The notes under the pieces are model-generated. The model was not told the origin of the DNA. It searched no databases and worked only from the letters and a program-made list of their open reading frames with translations. Below, piece by piece: positions 19,373-27,065 of a stretch of 52,350 bases of DNA (positions are counted from its first letter, which is position 1; each line of letters starts with the position of its first letter). Both the position numbers and the translations under genes were made by a program. Origin of the DNA: Burkholderiales bacterium (lineage in GTDB: Bacteria; Pseudomonadota; Gammaproteobacteria; Burkholderiales; Casimicrobiaceae); contig JANXNI010000002.1 in assembly GCA_025354165.1 (NCBI GenBank), forward strand, positions 1 through 52,350, read 5' to 3'.

Positions 19373-21168
19373 CGATCCATGTCAAGAAAAGCTTCGAGCT
19401 TGTCCTGGAGACCGAGGACTCTCTGCCCATGCGGATTGGGCGGCAGACGGCGCTTGATCACGGGCTGGCCGGCTGCGGCCTTCAGCTCGTCTGATAGTTG
19501 CACCATGGGTACGCGCAAATGACACACGGTACTTCCGCCGTAGGTGACAATGCATTCGCCGAGACCCAGCTCTCGCAAGTGATCTGGGGCCACTCGATAG
19601 CCTTCCTGCTCGCGCTCACCAAAGCTCTCTCCCCCCGACTGGCCTTGCCCAAAATCAGGGCCAACTTTCAAGAATTGCGCGTTCACGCTGCTGCTGGACG
19701 TCTGACTCAATGACTTGAGCGTTTGCATTTCCTTGCCGATGAACTCGGCGGCTTCCTCCAGCGCGTCGGGGGTGCCCAAGTTGAAAAAGAGCTTGGTATA
19801 GGTGTTACCGGTGACCATCTCCTTGAGTTCGGGGCTGATCGCCTCGAAGTTTGCCGGCGTCTGGGTCGCCAACCAGAACGCGAACCTCGCGGAGCGCACT
19901 TGCTCAGGGATACGATTCCACGATTCGGCGATATACGATCCGGCTTCGTCGCCAAGAAACAGAAAAGGTGGATCCGGCTTTTCGTCGTCTGGCAGCGCCT
20001 GTGTCGCCGCCAGTGCGGTTCGCAAATCCGCAACAAACATGTGCCCGAAAATGACCGCCGCTTCGTCCATGCCCATGGTCGGTAGCTGAACGACGAGAAT
20101 CTTCTTCCTGCGAATGATCTCGAATAGACGTACGTCCGGGTAGTAGGTGTTCATCACCTCCCCGAAGTAGCCGCTGGCGAACGCCTGCATCTTCGACGCC
20201 AGTGCCGAAAACGTGTTTTTCACCTTGTCCATGTTGTAGACAGAGTTGCCCTCCTTATCCTTCGTTTTGAACGCGGAGAAAAAGGTCAGAGCAGCAAATA
20301 TCGCCTTCTTGTCCTTCGCGGCCGCCAATGATTGATGCAAGGAGGTCTCAACGAAGGCGAACGCCTTCTCGCTCTGGAACATGATGCAGAGATCAGAGAA
20401 TGTGTAGCGGTAACCTGACGCATCGAGTGCTGACAACAGTACGAGGAGCGCTCGAAACGCTTCACCTCGATAAAACGCGTTGTTGCCCGTGTCTTCGATC
20501 ACCGCCATGATGCGAGATGCCTTTTCAAGGCTCAAGCCGTCGGCGCAGGGATTCCATGTATTCGACATCGCGGGATTACCTGGATTGAGCACATAGAGAT
20601 CCTGTGCCCTGCCGGTTGCAAACGCCATGTAATGGATGGTCAACAAGTCGGCGGCCGACATCTTCGCGTCCATGAACATGGCTCCACCGCCGCGCATCAT
20701 CTGCTGATACAGCATGAGCATCATCACGACGGTCTTGCCGTACCCGGACTGGCCAAGAATCCATCCGTGACGAATCAGAAACGCATCCGGCAACCAGAAC
20801 TCTTCGCCCGTGTCCTGCACGATGCCCAGCATGATTCCCTTGGGTTTAGGCTCGCCCGGGCGGCGTAACAGCGGTACTTCGTCACTGTGGAACGACAAGG
20901 CAGTTGGCGCGACTTGACGCACGGTCGAGAGGTCGGCGAGACTGCTTTCCTTGATCGGTTCTGCCGCGCGCTCTGACAGCCACCATGCGCCGAGCATTCC
21001 CGCGCCGCCGGCGAGGCTAAGTGCCCAGGTCGGAGCAGCCCAGAACAATGGGTTGCTCATGGCCACCAAACCGACGCCCAGCCCGAGCACGGACAGGGCG
21101 TCCCCTTTACCGCCAAACTTGAGCCTAAAGAGATGTTCGGTGATCGTCGTTTTTTCTCGAAGAGCCAT
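19369..21168 (-). CDS. traD: TraD-like type IV coupling protein
   Basis: 599 residues from ATG 21168; the frame extends to 21207 but that part is the terminator of the upstream gene. Two N-terminal transmembrane segments (about residues 27-70), then the nucleotide-binding domain: Walker A Gly-Gln-Ser-Gly-Tyr-Gly-Lys145-Thr, Asp-Ala-Lys-Met-Ser-Ala-Ala-Asp, Walker B Pro-Pro-Phe-Leu-Phe-Leu-Gly-Asp-Glu-Ala-Gly, and Phe-Trp-Leu-Ala-Thr-Gln-Thr-Pro, the T4CP motif. It would dock the relaxosome to the transfer channel and power DNA export. Genes for the rest of the channel are on the other strand from 22148, so transfer functions are split into two operons. Shorter than F TraD (717), lacking its long C-terminal tail. 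Confidence 0.9.
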   Translation of the reverse strand: MALREKTTITEHLFRLKFGGKGDALSVLGLGVGLVAMSNPLFWAAPTWALSLAGGAGMLGAWWLSERAAEPIKESSLADLSTVRQVAPTALSFHSDEVPLLRRPGEPKPKGIMLGIVQDTGEEFWLPDAFLIRHGWILGQSGYGKTVVMMLMLYQQMMRGGGAMFMDAKMSAADLLTIHYMAFATGRAQDLYVLNPGNPAMSNTWNPCADGLSLEKASRIMAVIEDTGNNAFYRGEAFRALLVLLSALDASGYRYTFSDLCIMFQSEKAFAFVETSLHQSLAAAKDKKAIFAALTFFSAFKTKDKEGNSVYNMDKVKNTFSALASKMQAFASGYFGEVMNTYYPDVRLFEIIRRKKILVVQLPTMGMDEAAVIFGHMFVADLRTALAATQALPDDEKPDPPFLFLGDEAGSYIAESWNRIPEQVRSARFAFWLATQTPANFEAISPELKEMVTGNTYTKLFFNLGTPDALEEAAEFIGKEMQTLKSLSQTSSSSVNAQFLKVGPDFGQGQSGGESFGEREQEGYRVAPDHLRELGLGECIVTYGGSTVCHLRVPMVQLSDELKAAAGQPVIKRRLPPNPHGQRVLGLQDKLEAFLDMDR

Positions 21169-21185
21169 ACCGTCGTTACAAATGG

Positions 21186-21217
21186 AAAACCCCAAAATGC
21201 AAAGCATTGAGGGGTTT
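21186..21217 (-). terminator. Terminator, shared family copy 3
   Basis: On the minus strand CCCC pairs with GGGG, with an inner AATGC/GCATT stem and a TTT loop, followed by TTTT. Relative to copy 1 (AACGC/GCGTT) the inner stem shows a compensatory C-G to T-A change. It ends the ERF gene and insulates traD. Confidence 0.7.
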
Positions 21218-21231
21218 GGGGGGACAGGGAG

Positions 21232-21984
21232 CTACGCGGGAGCGAGTTCCATCTTGCGAGCATTGATCGCGGCTTCAACAGCAGCGAAATCTTCTCCAGA
21301 GTAAACACCAGTGATGGTGGCCAAAGCGCGGTTGCAACCGTCGATGGTTTTGTAGCCCAATGCCTTGTGTACAGCGATCTTGGCGCGGTCGCTAAGATCG
21401 ACTTTGAAGGTTGAGAGCAACGCAGCGGCTTTCTCCTGAACGTCCTTGGGGAACTCTTCAGGCACGAATGGCGTTTGCGGTGGCGGGGAAGACTGCTGCC
21501 GTGAGGCAGTGGTCGTTTGCGCGTTGGCGGCAGGAGCGGAGCGCTGCGATGTTTTCGACGCGTTGGCGGCATCGTCATCAGCATCAGCAATTCCAGCAAC
21601 AGCTTGCAACGCGGTGCGTCGGGCATACGTGACAGCAGACTTAAAGCCTGGCATGTCGCGTTTACCGATCATGAGTGGCATCGAGCTTTGCAGCACAGCG
21701 CCCTTCTCGTGCACCAGCATCGTAACTACTGTTTCACCGAAAACAGGTTGCAAGATTGCAAGTCCGTTGTCAGAGAAAGGCTTACGAATGGCTTCGAGGC
21801 AAGCAGACAAGTCTGCGTATTTGCTTTTGAACGCCGGATTGGAGCTGTCGGCGATGGGATCCTTGAGGACACCCTGAGCCTTGGCAAGAGCAGCGAAAAG
21901 CGCAGAAACCTGATCGGATGACCCTGTTATCGAGGGGCCGTTGGTCACTGTGACTTCGCCAGAAGCGATATTTACTTCATTCAT
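21232..21984 (-). CDS. ERF-family single-strand annealing recombinase
   Basis: 250 residues from ATG 21984 (AGGAGA upstream); the frame is open to 22083 but that covers the promoter. The ERF core is clear: Ala-Leu-Ala-Lys-Ala-Gln-Gly-Val-Leu-Lys, Asn-Pro-Ala-Phe-Lys-Ser-Lys-Tyr-Ala-Asp-Leu near residues 35-55, then Val-Thr-Tyr-Ala-Arg-Arg-Thr-Ala-Leu-Gln-Ala-Val-Ala-Gly-Ile-Ala-Asp-Ala-Asp-Asp-Asp. A Gln/Thr/Pro-rich linker precedes a C-terminal helical domain. ERF proteins (phage P22) anneal complementary single strands; on a conjugative element this can rescue incoming single-stranded DNA by recombination. It carries leader element C and the shared terminator, so it is probably co-regulated with the accessory genes at both window ends. 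Confidence 0.88.
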   Translation of the reverse strand: MNEVNIASGEVTVTNGPSITGSSDQVSALFAALAKAQGVLKDPIADSSNPAFKSKYADLSACLEAIRKPFSDNGLAILQPVFGETVVTMLVHEKGAVLQSSMPLMIGKRDMPGFKSAVTYARRTALQAVAGIADADDDAANASKTSQRSAPAANAQTTTASRQQSSPPPQTPFVPEEFPKDVQEKAAALLSTFKVDLSDRAKIAVHKALGYKTIDGCNRALATITGVYSGEDFAAVEAAINARKMELAPA

Positions 21985-22018
21985 GTCTGTATCTCCTGTG
22001 TGCTGAAAACAAACCTCT

Positions 22019-22066
22019 TTCGCCCATCGAAAGTGGTTTCTATGCACGTGGAGTGCGTCGTGACAA
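22019..22066 (-). promoter_or_regulatory. Promoter plus ATGGG-loop hairpin (leader element C)
   Basis: On the minus strand TTGTCA (22066-22061), 16 bp, CATAGA (22044-22039), then TTCGATGGGCGAA (22031-22019). AGGAGA (22 bp further) precedes ATG 21984. A short frame starting at the loop ATG ends inside the ERF start (ATGAATGA). Confidence 0.6.
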
Positions 22067-22082
22067 CACTGGGTATGACACA

Positions 22083-22112
22083 TTGCTCAATTTTTCAAGT
22101 TGGTGTGATAAT
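22083..22112 (+). promoter_or_regulatory. Candidate tra operon promoter
   Basis: TTGCTC, 18 bp, GATAAT, about 35 bp before the first tra gene. It is divergent from the ERF promoter in the same 160-bp intergenic region. Prediction only. Confidence 0.4.
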
Positions 22113-22147
22113 ACGACAGTAGAAGTTTTTATGCTATTGCGAACATT

Positions 22148-22849
22148 GTGAAAAGTGTAGCGTTTGCTTTTTTAGTCTTGTTGTTACTACCAGAGTGCGG
22201 ACATGCGCGATTGTCCCTCGGACAGCGCGTGGGTGCAATTGCACCCACGGCCAACCCACATTCATGGTGTTTCGCCGAAGCGGCTGCGGCTATTGCCGTG
22301 GATTCCGATCTGTTGCGCGGTATCGCCCAGACCGAGTCGTCGATGCGGGTCGCTGCGATCAACGACACGCATTTCGCGGCCACTGGGACGCGAGACATCG
22401 GAGTGATGCAGATCAACAGTGGACACCTCTTGGCCTTGCAATCGATCGGCATTACAGAGGCTCGCCTACTTAGCGAACCTTGCACCAATATTCGCGTGGC
22501 GTCGGCACTGTTGTCTGAATTGATTGAGCGGCACGGTTCTACCTGGAACGCTGTAGGCGCATTCAATGCGGTCTGCGTAAAACTCAAAGGGGATGCGTGT
22601 ACGAAAGCTCGATCCCTGTACGTAAGCAAAGTCCATAGAGCTTTCAGTGCACATAAACGTATTGCGGCTCCGACTGTGTTGCCTGCGGCGATGCTGGTGC
22701 CTATGGGAACAAGCCCGTCCCCAGGGGCCAGTCTGCGACTCGTATCTGCCGCTGGCAGCACCTTCCCCCGTTCGGCGACGCGTGTCGCTACCGGCCCGTC
22801 ACTACGGGTTACCGGTTCCACTGAACCACCCACCACGGAGTCACCATGA
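22148..22849 (+). CDS. Lytic transglycosylase (VirB1-like)
   Basis: 233 residues from GTG 22148. A signal peptide (hydrophobic residues 4-20) leads to an SLT domain: Glu in Ala-Gln-Thr-Glu-Ser-Ser-Met-Arg is the catalytic acid, followed by Asp-Ile-Gly-Val-Met-Gln-Ile-Asn-Ser-Gly-His and Trp-Asn-Ala-Val-Gly-Ala-Phe-Asn-Ala. Such enzymes open peptidoglycan locally so that the secretion channel can be assembled. The C-terminal 60 residues are Pro/Ser/Thr-rich and probably disordered. First gene of the plus-strand tra operon; its stop overlaps the next start (ATGA). Confidence 0.88.
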   Translation: MKSVAFAFLVLLLLPECGHARLSLGQRVGAIAPTANPHSWCFAEAAAAIAVDSDLLRGIAQTESSMRVAAINDTHFAATGTRDIGVMQINSGHLLALQSIGITEARLLSEPCTNIRVASALLSELIERHGSTWNAVGAFNAVCVKLKGDACTKARSLYVSKVHRAFSAHKRIAAPTVLPAAMLVPMGTSPSPGASLRLVSAAGSTFPRSATRVATGPSLRVTGSTEPPTTESP

Positions 22850-23223
22850 CCACAGACGCGCTCACCCTGTCGGTGGGCCTTGACACCACGCAAATTGCCG
22901 ACTTCTTGATGAGTATTGCCGGGTATTCGTACTACGGCGCGTCACAGGGCGCGATCAATGATCTGCTCGACTCTGGCGACATGGTCGACACCACCCAGGA
23001 GTCGATCGATGAGTTGTTTGCAAGGTTCGGCAGGAAGCTCGACGAAAACGGGGTGGCACCCGTGATTCCCTTTGAGAGGCGGTTGGTTAAGGGCGGAAAA
23101 GGCGGATATCTCTTTGTCTGGGAGAACGTGACGCTTGTGTCAGGAGAGCCTGCGGGAAAGTTGTATTCGCGTGATTACGGTTCAATCCGCGCGTTGTACT
23201 TTGACCACAAGATACGTAAGTGA
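22846..23223 (+). CDS. Hypothetical soluble protein in the tra operon (125 aa)
   Basis: ATG 22846 overlaps the preceding stop. No signal peptide or membrane helix. The N-terminal half is helical and acidic (Asp-Leu-Leu-Asp-Ser-Gly-Asp-Met-Val-Asp), the C-terminal half strand-rich with Lys-Gly-Gly-Lys-Gly-Gly-Tyr-Leu-Phe-Val-Trp. No family is recognised. Placement between the transglycosylase and the PilB-like ATPase suggests a cytoplasmic accessory of the transfer machine. Confidence 0.6.
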   Translation: MTTDALTLSVGLDTTQIADFLMSIAGYSYYGASQGAINDLLDSGDMVDTTQESIDELFARFGRKLDENGVAPVIPFERRLVKGGKGGYLFVWENVTLVSGEPAGKLYSRDYGSIRALYFDHKIRK

Positions 23224-23238
23224 CGCGGTGAGACAACA

Positions 23239-23586
23239 ATGAAGAAGCTGCTTTTCTCCATTGTCTTCCTTGTCGGTTTAGCCCTTGCAGGCGGCGTTTA
23301 CTTTGCGCCGAAGGGCGACGGCACATTGAAGGTGCTGTGCGCACCTGTAGCCAAGGGCGGTTCATGGATTGCTGACGTATTGATTCGACCCTGGAGCGAA
23401 GACATCGCAGCCAAACTGGATCGCGGCACCGTCTGGGCAAGCTACGAATGCAACTACTTTTGGTGGAGACAGTTGTACTCCCGGGAATGGATCAATAACC
23501 AAACCGGTGAGGGCGCGCAGGCTCCCGCCGCGCACCAGCCCAACCCTACCGTCGTCAAGAAAGACACCCATGCAGCAAGTCAGTGA
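23239..23586 (+). CDS. Hypothetical membrane-anchored or exported protein (115 aa)
   Basis: Begins Met-Lys-Lys-Leu-Leu-Phe-Ser-Ile-Val-Phe-Leu-Val-Gly, a signal peptide or N-terminal anchor. The rest is periplasmic in character with three Trp near residues 74-80 (Tyr-Phe-Trp-Trp-Arg-Gln-Leu-Tyr) and two Cys (residues about 34 and 73) that could form a disulfide. The C-terminal 25 residues are Pro/Ala-rich. It overlaps the start of the ATPase gene by 17 bp. Not recognised. Confidence 0.55.
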   Translation: MKKLLFSIVFLVGLALAGGVYFAPKGDGTLKVLCAPVAKGGSWIADVLIRPWSEDIAAKLDRGTVWASYECNYFWWRQLYSREWINNQTGEGAQAPAAHQPNPTVVKKDTHAASQ

Positions 23587-24925
23587 TGTAGCAGGACTCA
23601 GCGCACGACAGGCAGCACTGCATCGATTCGTCCCAGCGTCTCCGATGGACACGCATGCCTGTGAGGAGATGAACAGTGCATTTGATATCGCAGTATCGCG
23701 CGCCGCATCAGACATACACATCGAACACGCTGCGGACGATATCGTCGTGCGGTTGCGCGTCAACGGCCTGTTATCCGAGTTGAAGCGTCTGCCGACACAC
23801 ATGGCATTGCCGCTGTTCGCGCGAATTCGGCAGCGCTCGAAAATGGACACGATCCAAACGCGTGCTCCAGCCGACGGAACGTTTTCAGTGTACGCACACG
23901 ATCAGTTGGTTTCAGCGCGCGTGTCGGTTATTCCCGGTTTGCATGGTCCGATTACTGTCATGCGGATTCTGTATTCACGCACGCGCGCAACGCTTGATTC
24001 TCTGCCGTTTTCGCCGTTGCTGCGCGATGCCGTTCAAGGCGCGCTGGAAAAGAATGAGGGCCTGATTCTGCTGACTGGCCCGACAGGGTCGGGGAAAACG
24101 ACGTCCCTATACGCCATGCTTGATCGACTCAATACGCCCGAGCGCGCAATCAGTACGGTCGAAGACCCCGTCGAGTACCAGGTGCCGGGACTGCGACAAG
24201 TGCCAGTCACACCCGACACTACGTTCGAGAAAGCGCTCCGCGCCCTACTGCGCCAGGATCCCGACGCGATGCTGATCGGCGAAATTCGGGATCGGGTGAC
24301 CGCAGCCATCGCGTTACAGGCGGCTAACACCGGTCACCTGACCTTGTCGTCGACACATACCAATTCGGCACCTGCCACGATCTCGCGTCTGTTGAATCTC
24401 GGGTGCGAAGGTTACGACATCGCGGTAGCGCTCGAACTGGTGATTGCGCAACGATTGCTCCCCGTGTTGTGTCCGGCCTGCGCGTTACGCGGTGATCAAA
24501 GAGAAGAGGGCGAAACCTCGCACTACGACGCCGATGGAATGACCCAACTCGAAACGCATTGGATCAACAAAAACAATCTTGGACGATACCGCACGCAGCC
24601 ATTTGCGCGTGCAAGCCCCCATGGCTGCGATCAGTGCCACTGCACCGGATACAAGGGCCGTATCCCCATCTTCTCTGCGATTGCTCGCAGCGACGCGATG
24701 CAGAACGCGATCACTGCCGCTGCACCGGAAGGAATAGAGCGCGCTGCGCGTCAACAGGCGCTATACGAGCCGTTGATTATTGCCGGCATACGATTGGCCG
24801 TGGATGGGCAGATACCAATCAGTGCGCTCATGCAGATGCAGTCAGTTTCGACTGCGGTGGATGCGCAAATCGATACGCCAGCGCTGATCGTGGCCGCAAC
24901 CGGCGTGGAGGAGACAAACCAATGA
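23570..24925 (+). CDS. PilB/GspE-like secretion ATPase
   Basis: 451 residues from ATG 23570. The order is typical of type II secretion and type IV pilus ATPases: Ala-Ser-Asp-Ile-His-Ile-Glu (N2 domain), Walker A Gly-Pro-Thr-Gly-Ser-Gly-Lys176-Thr-Thr, Asp box Thr-Val-Glu-Asp-Pro-Val-Glu-Tyr, Walker B Asp-Ala-Met-Leu-Ile-Gly-Glu-Ile-Arg-Asp, His box Thr-Gly-His-Leu-Thr-Leu-Ser-Ser-Thr-His-Thr-Asn. A C-terminal zinc knuckle is present (Cys-Pro-Ala-Cys and Cys-Asp-Gln-Cys). F-type conjugation systems normally lack a VirB11 or PilB ATPase; only TraC and TraD are expected. It may power pilus extension or retraction here. It is coupled to the Dsb-like gene by ATGA. Confidence 0.88.
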   Translation: MQQVSDVAGLSARQAALHRFVPASPMDTHACEEMNSAFDIAVSRAASDIHIEHAADDIVVRLRVNGLLSELKRLPTHMALPLFARIRQRSKMDTIQTRAPADGTFSVYAHDQLVSARVSVIPGLHGPITVMRILYSRTRATLDSLPFSPLLRDAVQGALEKNEGLILLTGPTGSGKTTSLYAMLDRLNTPERAISTVEDPVEYQVPGLRQVPVTPDTTFEKALRALLRQDPDAMLIGEIRDRVTAAIALQAANTGHLTLSSTHTNSAPATISRLLNLGCEGYDIAVALELVIAQRLLPVLCPACALRGDQREEGETSHYDADGMTQLETHWINKNNLGRYRTQPFARASPHGCDQCHCTGYKGRIPIFSAIARSDAMQNAITAAAPEGIERAARQQALYEPLIIAGIRLAVDGQIPISALMQMQSVSTAVDAQIDTPALIVAATGVEETNQ

Positions 24926-25575
24926 TCAAGTCATTACGTCTGGCGGTAGTGGTAAACCTCGCGGCGCTCGGATCGATGGTTGTGCTCGCACAAGGTCAGC
25001 CTGCCCCGTCAAACAAGGACACTGTGCAAACACCTTACGAGCTGATTCAACGGCCCTTCGCTGGAGACGCTCGCACCGTATATTTTTTCTTTGATCCGAC
25101 ATGTCCGTATTCTGCGCAGTACCACGCGAGCTATGTTGCATGGGGACGAACACTGATCGCACCATGGAAGTTTGAAGCCATCCCCATTGTCGCGAACAAA
25201 GCGCACGCGACCTGGGCGATGGCGTACTACGCAGGACTCATGGCGTCGCCCGAGAAGTCCGAGGCGCTGACGGGCGCCCTGTACGTTCAGGGACAAATGT
25301 CGGCGTTTGATCCGGCCACAGGCGTGCGCGAGGCGCTACGCTCAACGGGTATCGCCTATGCCGCCGTGCAACGAGCGTCCAAGCAGCCGCAATTTGCGAA
25401 GCTACTTGAATCCGCGCTTGACAGAAACCAACGCGCAGACCTGACCTACTCACCCACCATTGTCATCGCAGGCAAATACAAGATCCACGCTGAGCTCACT
25501 GGCGGCGATTATGGGCTGCTGATGCAACTTGCCAATGGCCTCGTTTCAATGCTCGCTCAAGGACAACAACCATGA
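24922..25575 (+). CDS. DsbA-like thioredoxin-fold protein, CPYS active site
   Basis: 217 residues from ATG 24922, overlapping the ATPase stop. A signal peptide (to about residue 24) is followed by Phe-Phe-Asp-Pro-Thr-Cys61-Pro-Tyr-Ser64 and a cis-Pro region (Thr-Tyr-Ser-Pro-Thr-Ile-Val-Ile). The second active-site Cys is replaced by Ser, so it cannot cycle as a normal dithiol oxidase; a monothiol isomerase or chaperone role is possible. It probably helps folding of the Cys-rich tra proteins (TraN, TraU, TraH) in the periplasm. Confidence 0.8.
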   Translation: MIKSLRLAVVVNLAALGSMVVLAQGQPAPSNKDTVQTPYELIQRPFAGDARTVYFFFDPTCPYSAQYHASYVAWGRTLIAPWKFEAIPIVANKAHATWAMAYYAGLMASPEKSEALTGALYVQGQMSAFDPATGVREALRSTGIAYAAVQRASKQPQFAKLLESALDRNQRADLTYSPTIVIAGKYKIHAELTGGDYGLLMQLANGLVSMLAQGQQP

Positions 25576-26540
25576 AGACTATCGCCAGCGCAATCGGGCT
25601 CACCATAGCTTGTGCCGCCCAGTACACGCTCGCGCAGACGACACCGGTGCAGACAAAGACTGCTGCGCAAAGCGGAGCCAAAACCGGGACAACTGTCGAA
25701 AGAGAGTTTGAGCCACCGCGCGCGGTGCGCATGGCCATGAAGCGCTTTACCGATTCCGGCCTGATTATCCGCGGCTATTTCCCAGGTCCTGCGGATTTGG
25801 TCGGCGTCGCCGGCCTGATGTATGGGTCAGGACTGGTGTTCTACGTGGACAAAAAGGGAAAGAGCGTCATTATCGGCGCTGCAATTGATTCCGTGACCGG
25901 TGCCAATCTGACGACAAGTGCAGCGGCCAAGTTCTTCAAAGACGTGCCCGACAGTAATGCCGTTACGCTGGCGGCTGCGCGACAGCTCAATGAAATCGCC
26001 GCGACCCGCGCTCAGGCGAACGCAAAGGAAACTCCCACGCGCATGCCCACCAGCGATGAGCTTGAGCAGCTTGGTTATGTTCAGCAAGGCGCGAAGTCGC
26101 CATCGCGAATCCTCTACGCCGTGGCCGACTTCCAGTGCGCGTTCTGTAAGGAAGCATTCGAAAAGTCCGAAGCGTGGCTAGCTGCCAATCCGCTGACGAC
26201 CATTCGCTGGATACTGATCGGCGACGACGCACGGGCATCGTTTGCACTGGGCACAAAGCACTACGCCCATTTGCGTGCAGGCTTCAGCGGCGTCAGCGGA
26301 ACACGGTTCACCGACGCGCAGAACAATACCGAGCCCGGGTCCGACGAACGCGTGAAGCAAGCCCTGGTTGTTGGTGCGATGGCACTCGAACGCAATTTGG
26401 TGTGGGTCGACGGTATCGGCCTCAAAGGCACCCCGACATTCTTTCTGGTGGGTGATGGTCGCGTGACTCGACACGCCGGTTTCGACACGGCCGGATATCC
26501 AGCGGTTATCGCTGCTCTTTTGTCCCCACAGAACAACTGA
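25572..26540 (+). CDS. DsbC/DsbG-like thiol isomerase
   Basis: 322 residues from ATG 25572 (ATGA overlap). Signal peptide to about residue 21; an N-terminal DsbC-like dimerisation domain (Phe-Thr-Asp-Ser-Gly-Leu-Ile-Ile-Arg-Gly-Tyr-Phe, Met-Tyr-Gly-Ser-Gly-Leu-Val-Phe-Tyr-Val), a helical linker, then the catalytic domain with Cys189-Ala-Phe-Cys192 and cis-Pro in Leu-Lys-Gly-Thr-Pro-Thr-Phe-Phe. This is the layout of periplasmic disulfide isomerases, comparable to TrbB of F. It likely shuffles disulfides in TraN, TraU and TraH. Confidence 0.85.
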   Translation: MKTIASAIGLTIACAAQYTLAQTTPVQTKTAAQSGAKTGTTVEREFEPPRAVRMAMKRFTDSGLIIRGYFPGPADLVGVAGLMYGSGLVFYVDKKGKSVIIGAAIDSVTGANLTTSAAAKFFKDVPDSNAVTLAAARQLNEIAATRAQANAKETPTRMPTSDELEQLGYVQQGAKSPSRILYAVADFQCAFCKEAFEKSEAWLAANPLTTIRWILIGDDARASFALGTKHYAHLRAGFSGVSGTRFTDAQNNTEPGSDERVKQALVVGAMALERNLVWVDGIGLKGTPTFFLVGDGRVTRHAGFDTAGYPAVIAALLSPQNN

Positions 26541-26549
26541 GCCCTAAAA

Positions 26550-27014
26550 ATGCTTTTCCGTAGTAATTTCTATACAAATACTTGTGCAATTTTTCTCGTT
26601 GGTGTATTGTTCCAGTATAGAAACGACTGCCAAGCAGAAGACGGAAAGGCCTCCCGCAGCGTCATCGCAGTAGCAATTCCACTACCAACGGCGTACACGC
26701 CCGGTGCCCGGATTCCCCCGACGGAGCACTTGGTGAGCTGGCAATATCAGGAGCCAGCGCTGACCGGAATTGCTACTGCGATGACTCTAGGGATGTGGCC
26801 TGACCATTACGGCGGTGATGCGCAACTCGTACGGGCTCCAAAAAACCTGCACGAAGCGCGTAACGCTTCAGGGTGGAGCGAACTACAGTTCCACTACCTG
26901 AAGCCACACGCCGAGGCCATTTACCGGACCTATAAGCACCTCACGTTCGCGGTGCTCGGGTTGGGAATGGTCTTTTTGATCTTCAGCCGGGTACGCAAAA
27001 AGCGAACTCGGTAG
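26550..27014 (+). CDS. Hypothetical membrane protein in the tra operon (154 aa)
   Basis: An N-terminal hydrophobic segment (residues about 10-23) suggests a signal peptide, a middle periplasmic part contains Trp-Gln-Tyr and Met-Trp-Pro-Asp-His-Tyr, and a C-terminal membrane helix (Thr-Phe-Ala-Val-Leu-Gly-Leu-Gly-Met-Val-Phe-Leu-Ile-Phe) is followed by a basic tail. So it is a bitopic protein with a periplasmic domain. No good ribosome-binding site at ATG 26550. Not recognised. Confidence 0.55.
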   Translation: MLFRSNFYTNTCAIFLVGVLFQYRNDCQAEDGKASRSVIAVAIPLPTAYTPGARIPPTEHLVSWQYQEPALTGIATAMTLGMWPDHYGGDAQLVRAPKNLHEARNASGWSELQFHYLKPHAEAIYRTYKHLTFAVLGLGMVFLIFSRVRKKRTR

Positions 27015-27065
27015 CCCTCGCAAAGCAGTCGTTCGAAGTATGAACATTTCGAACTGGACGCATGC

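Noticed and set aside
24559-24921. N-terminal extension of the DsbA-like gene
   Set aside because: It is another frame of the PilB/GspE-like ATPase; the signal peptide begins at ATG 24922.
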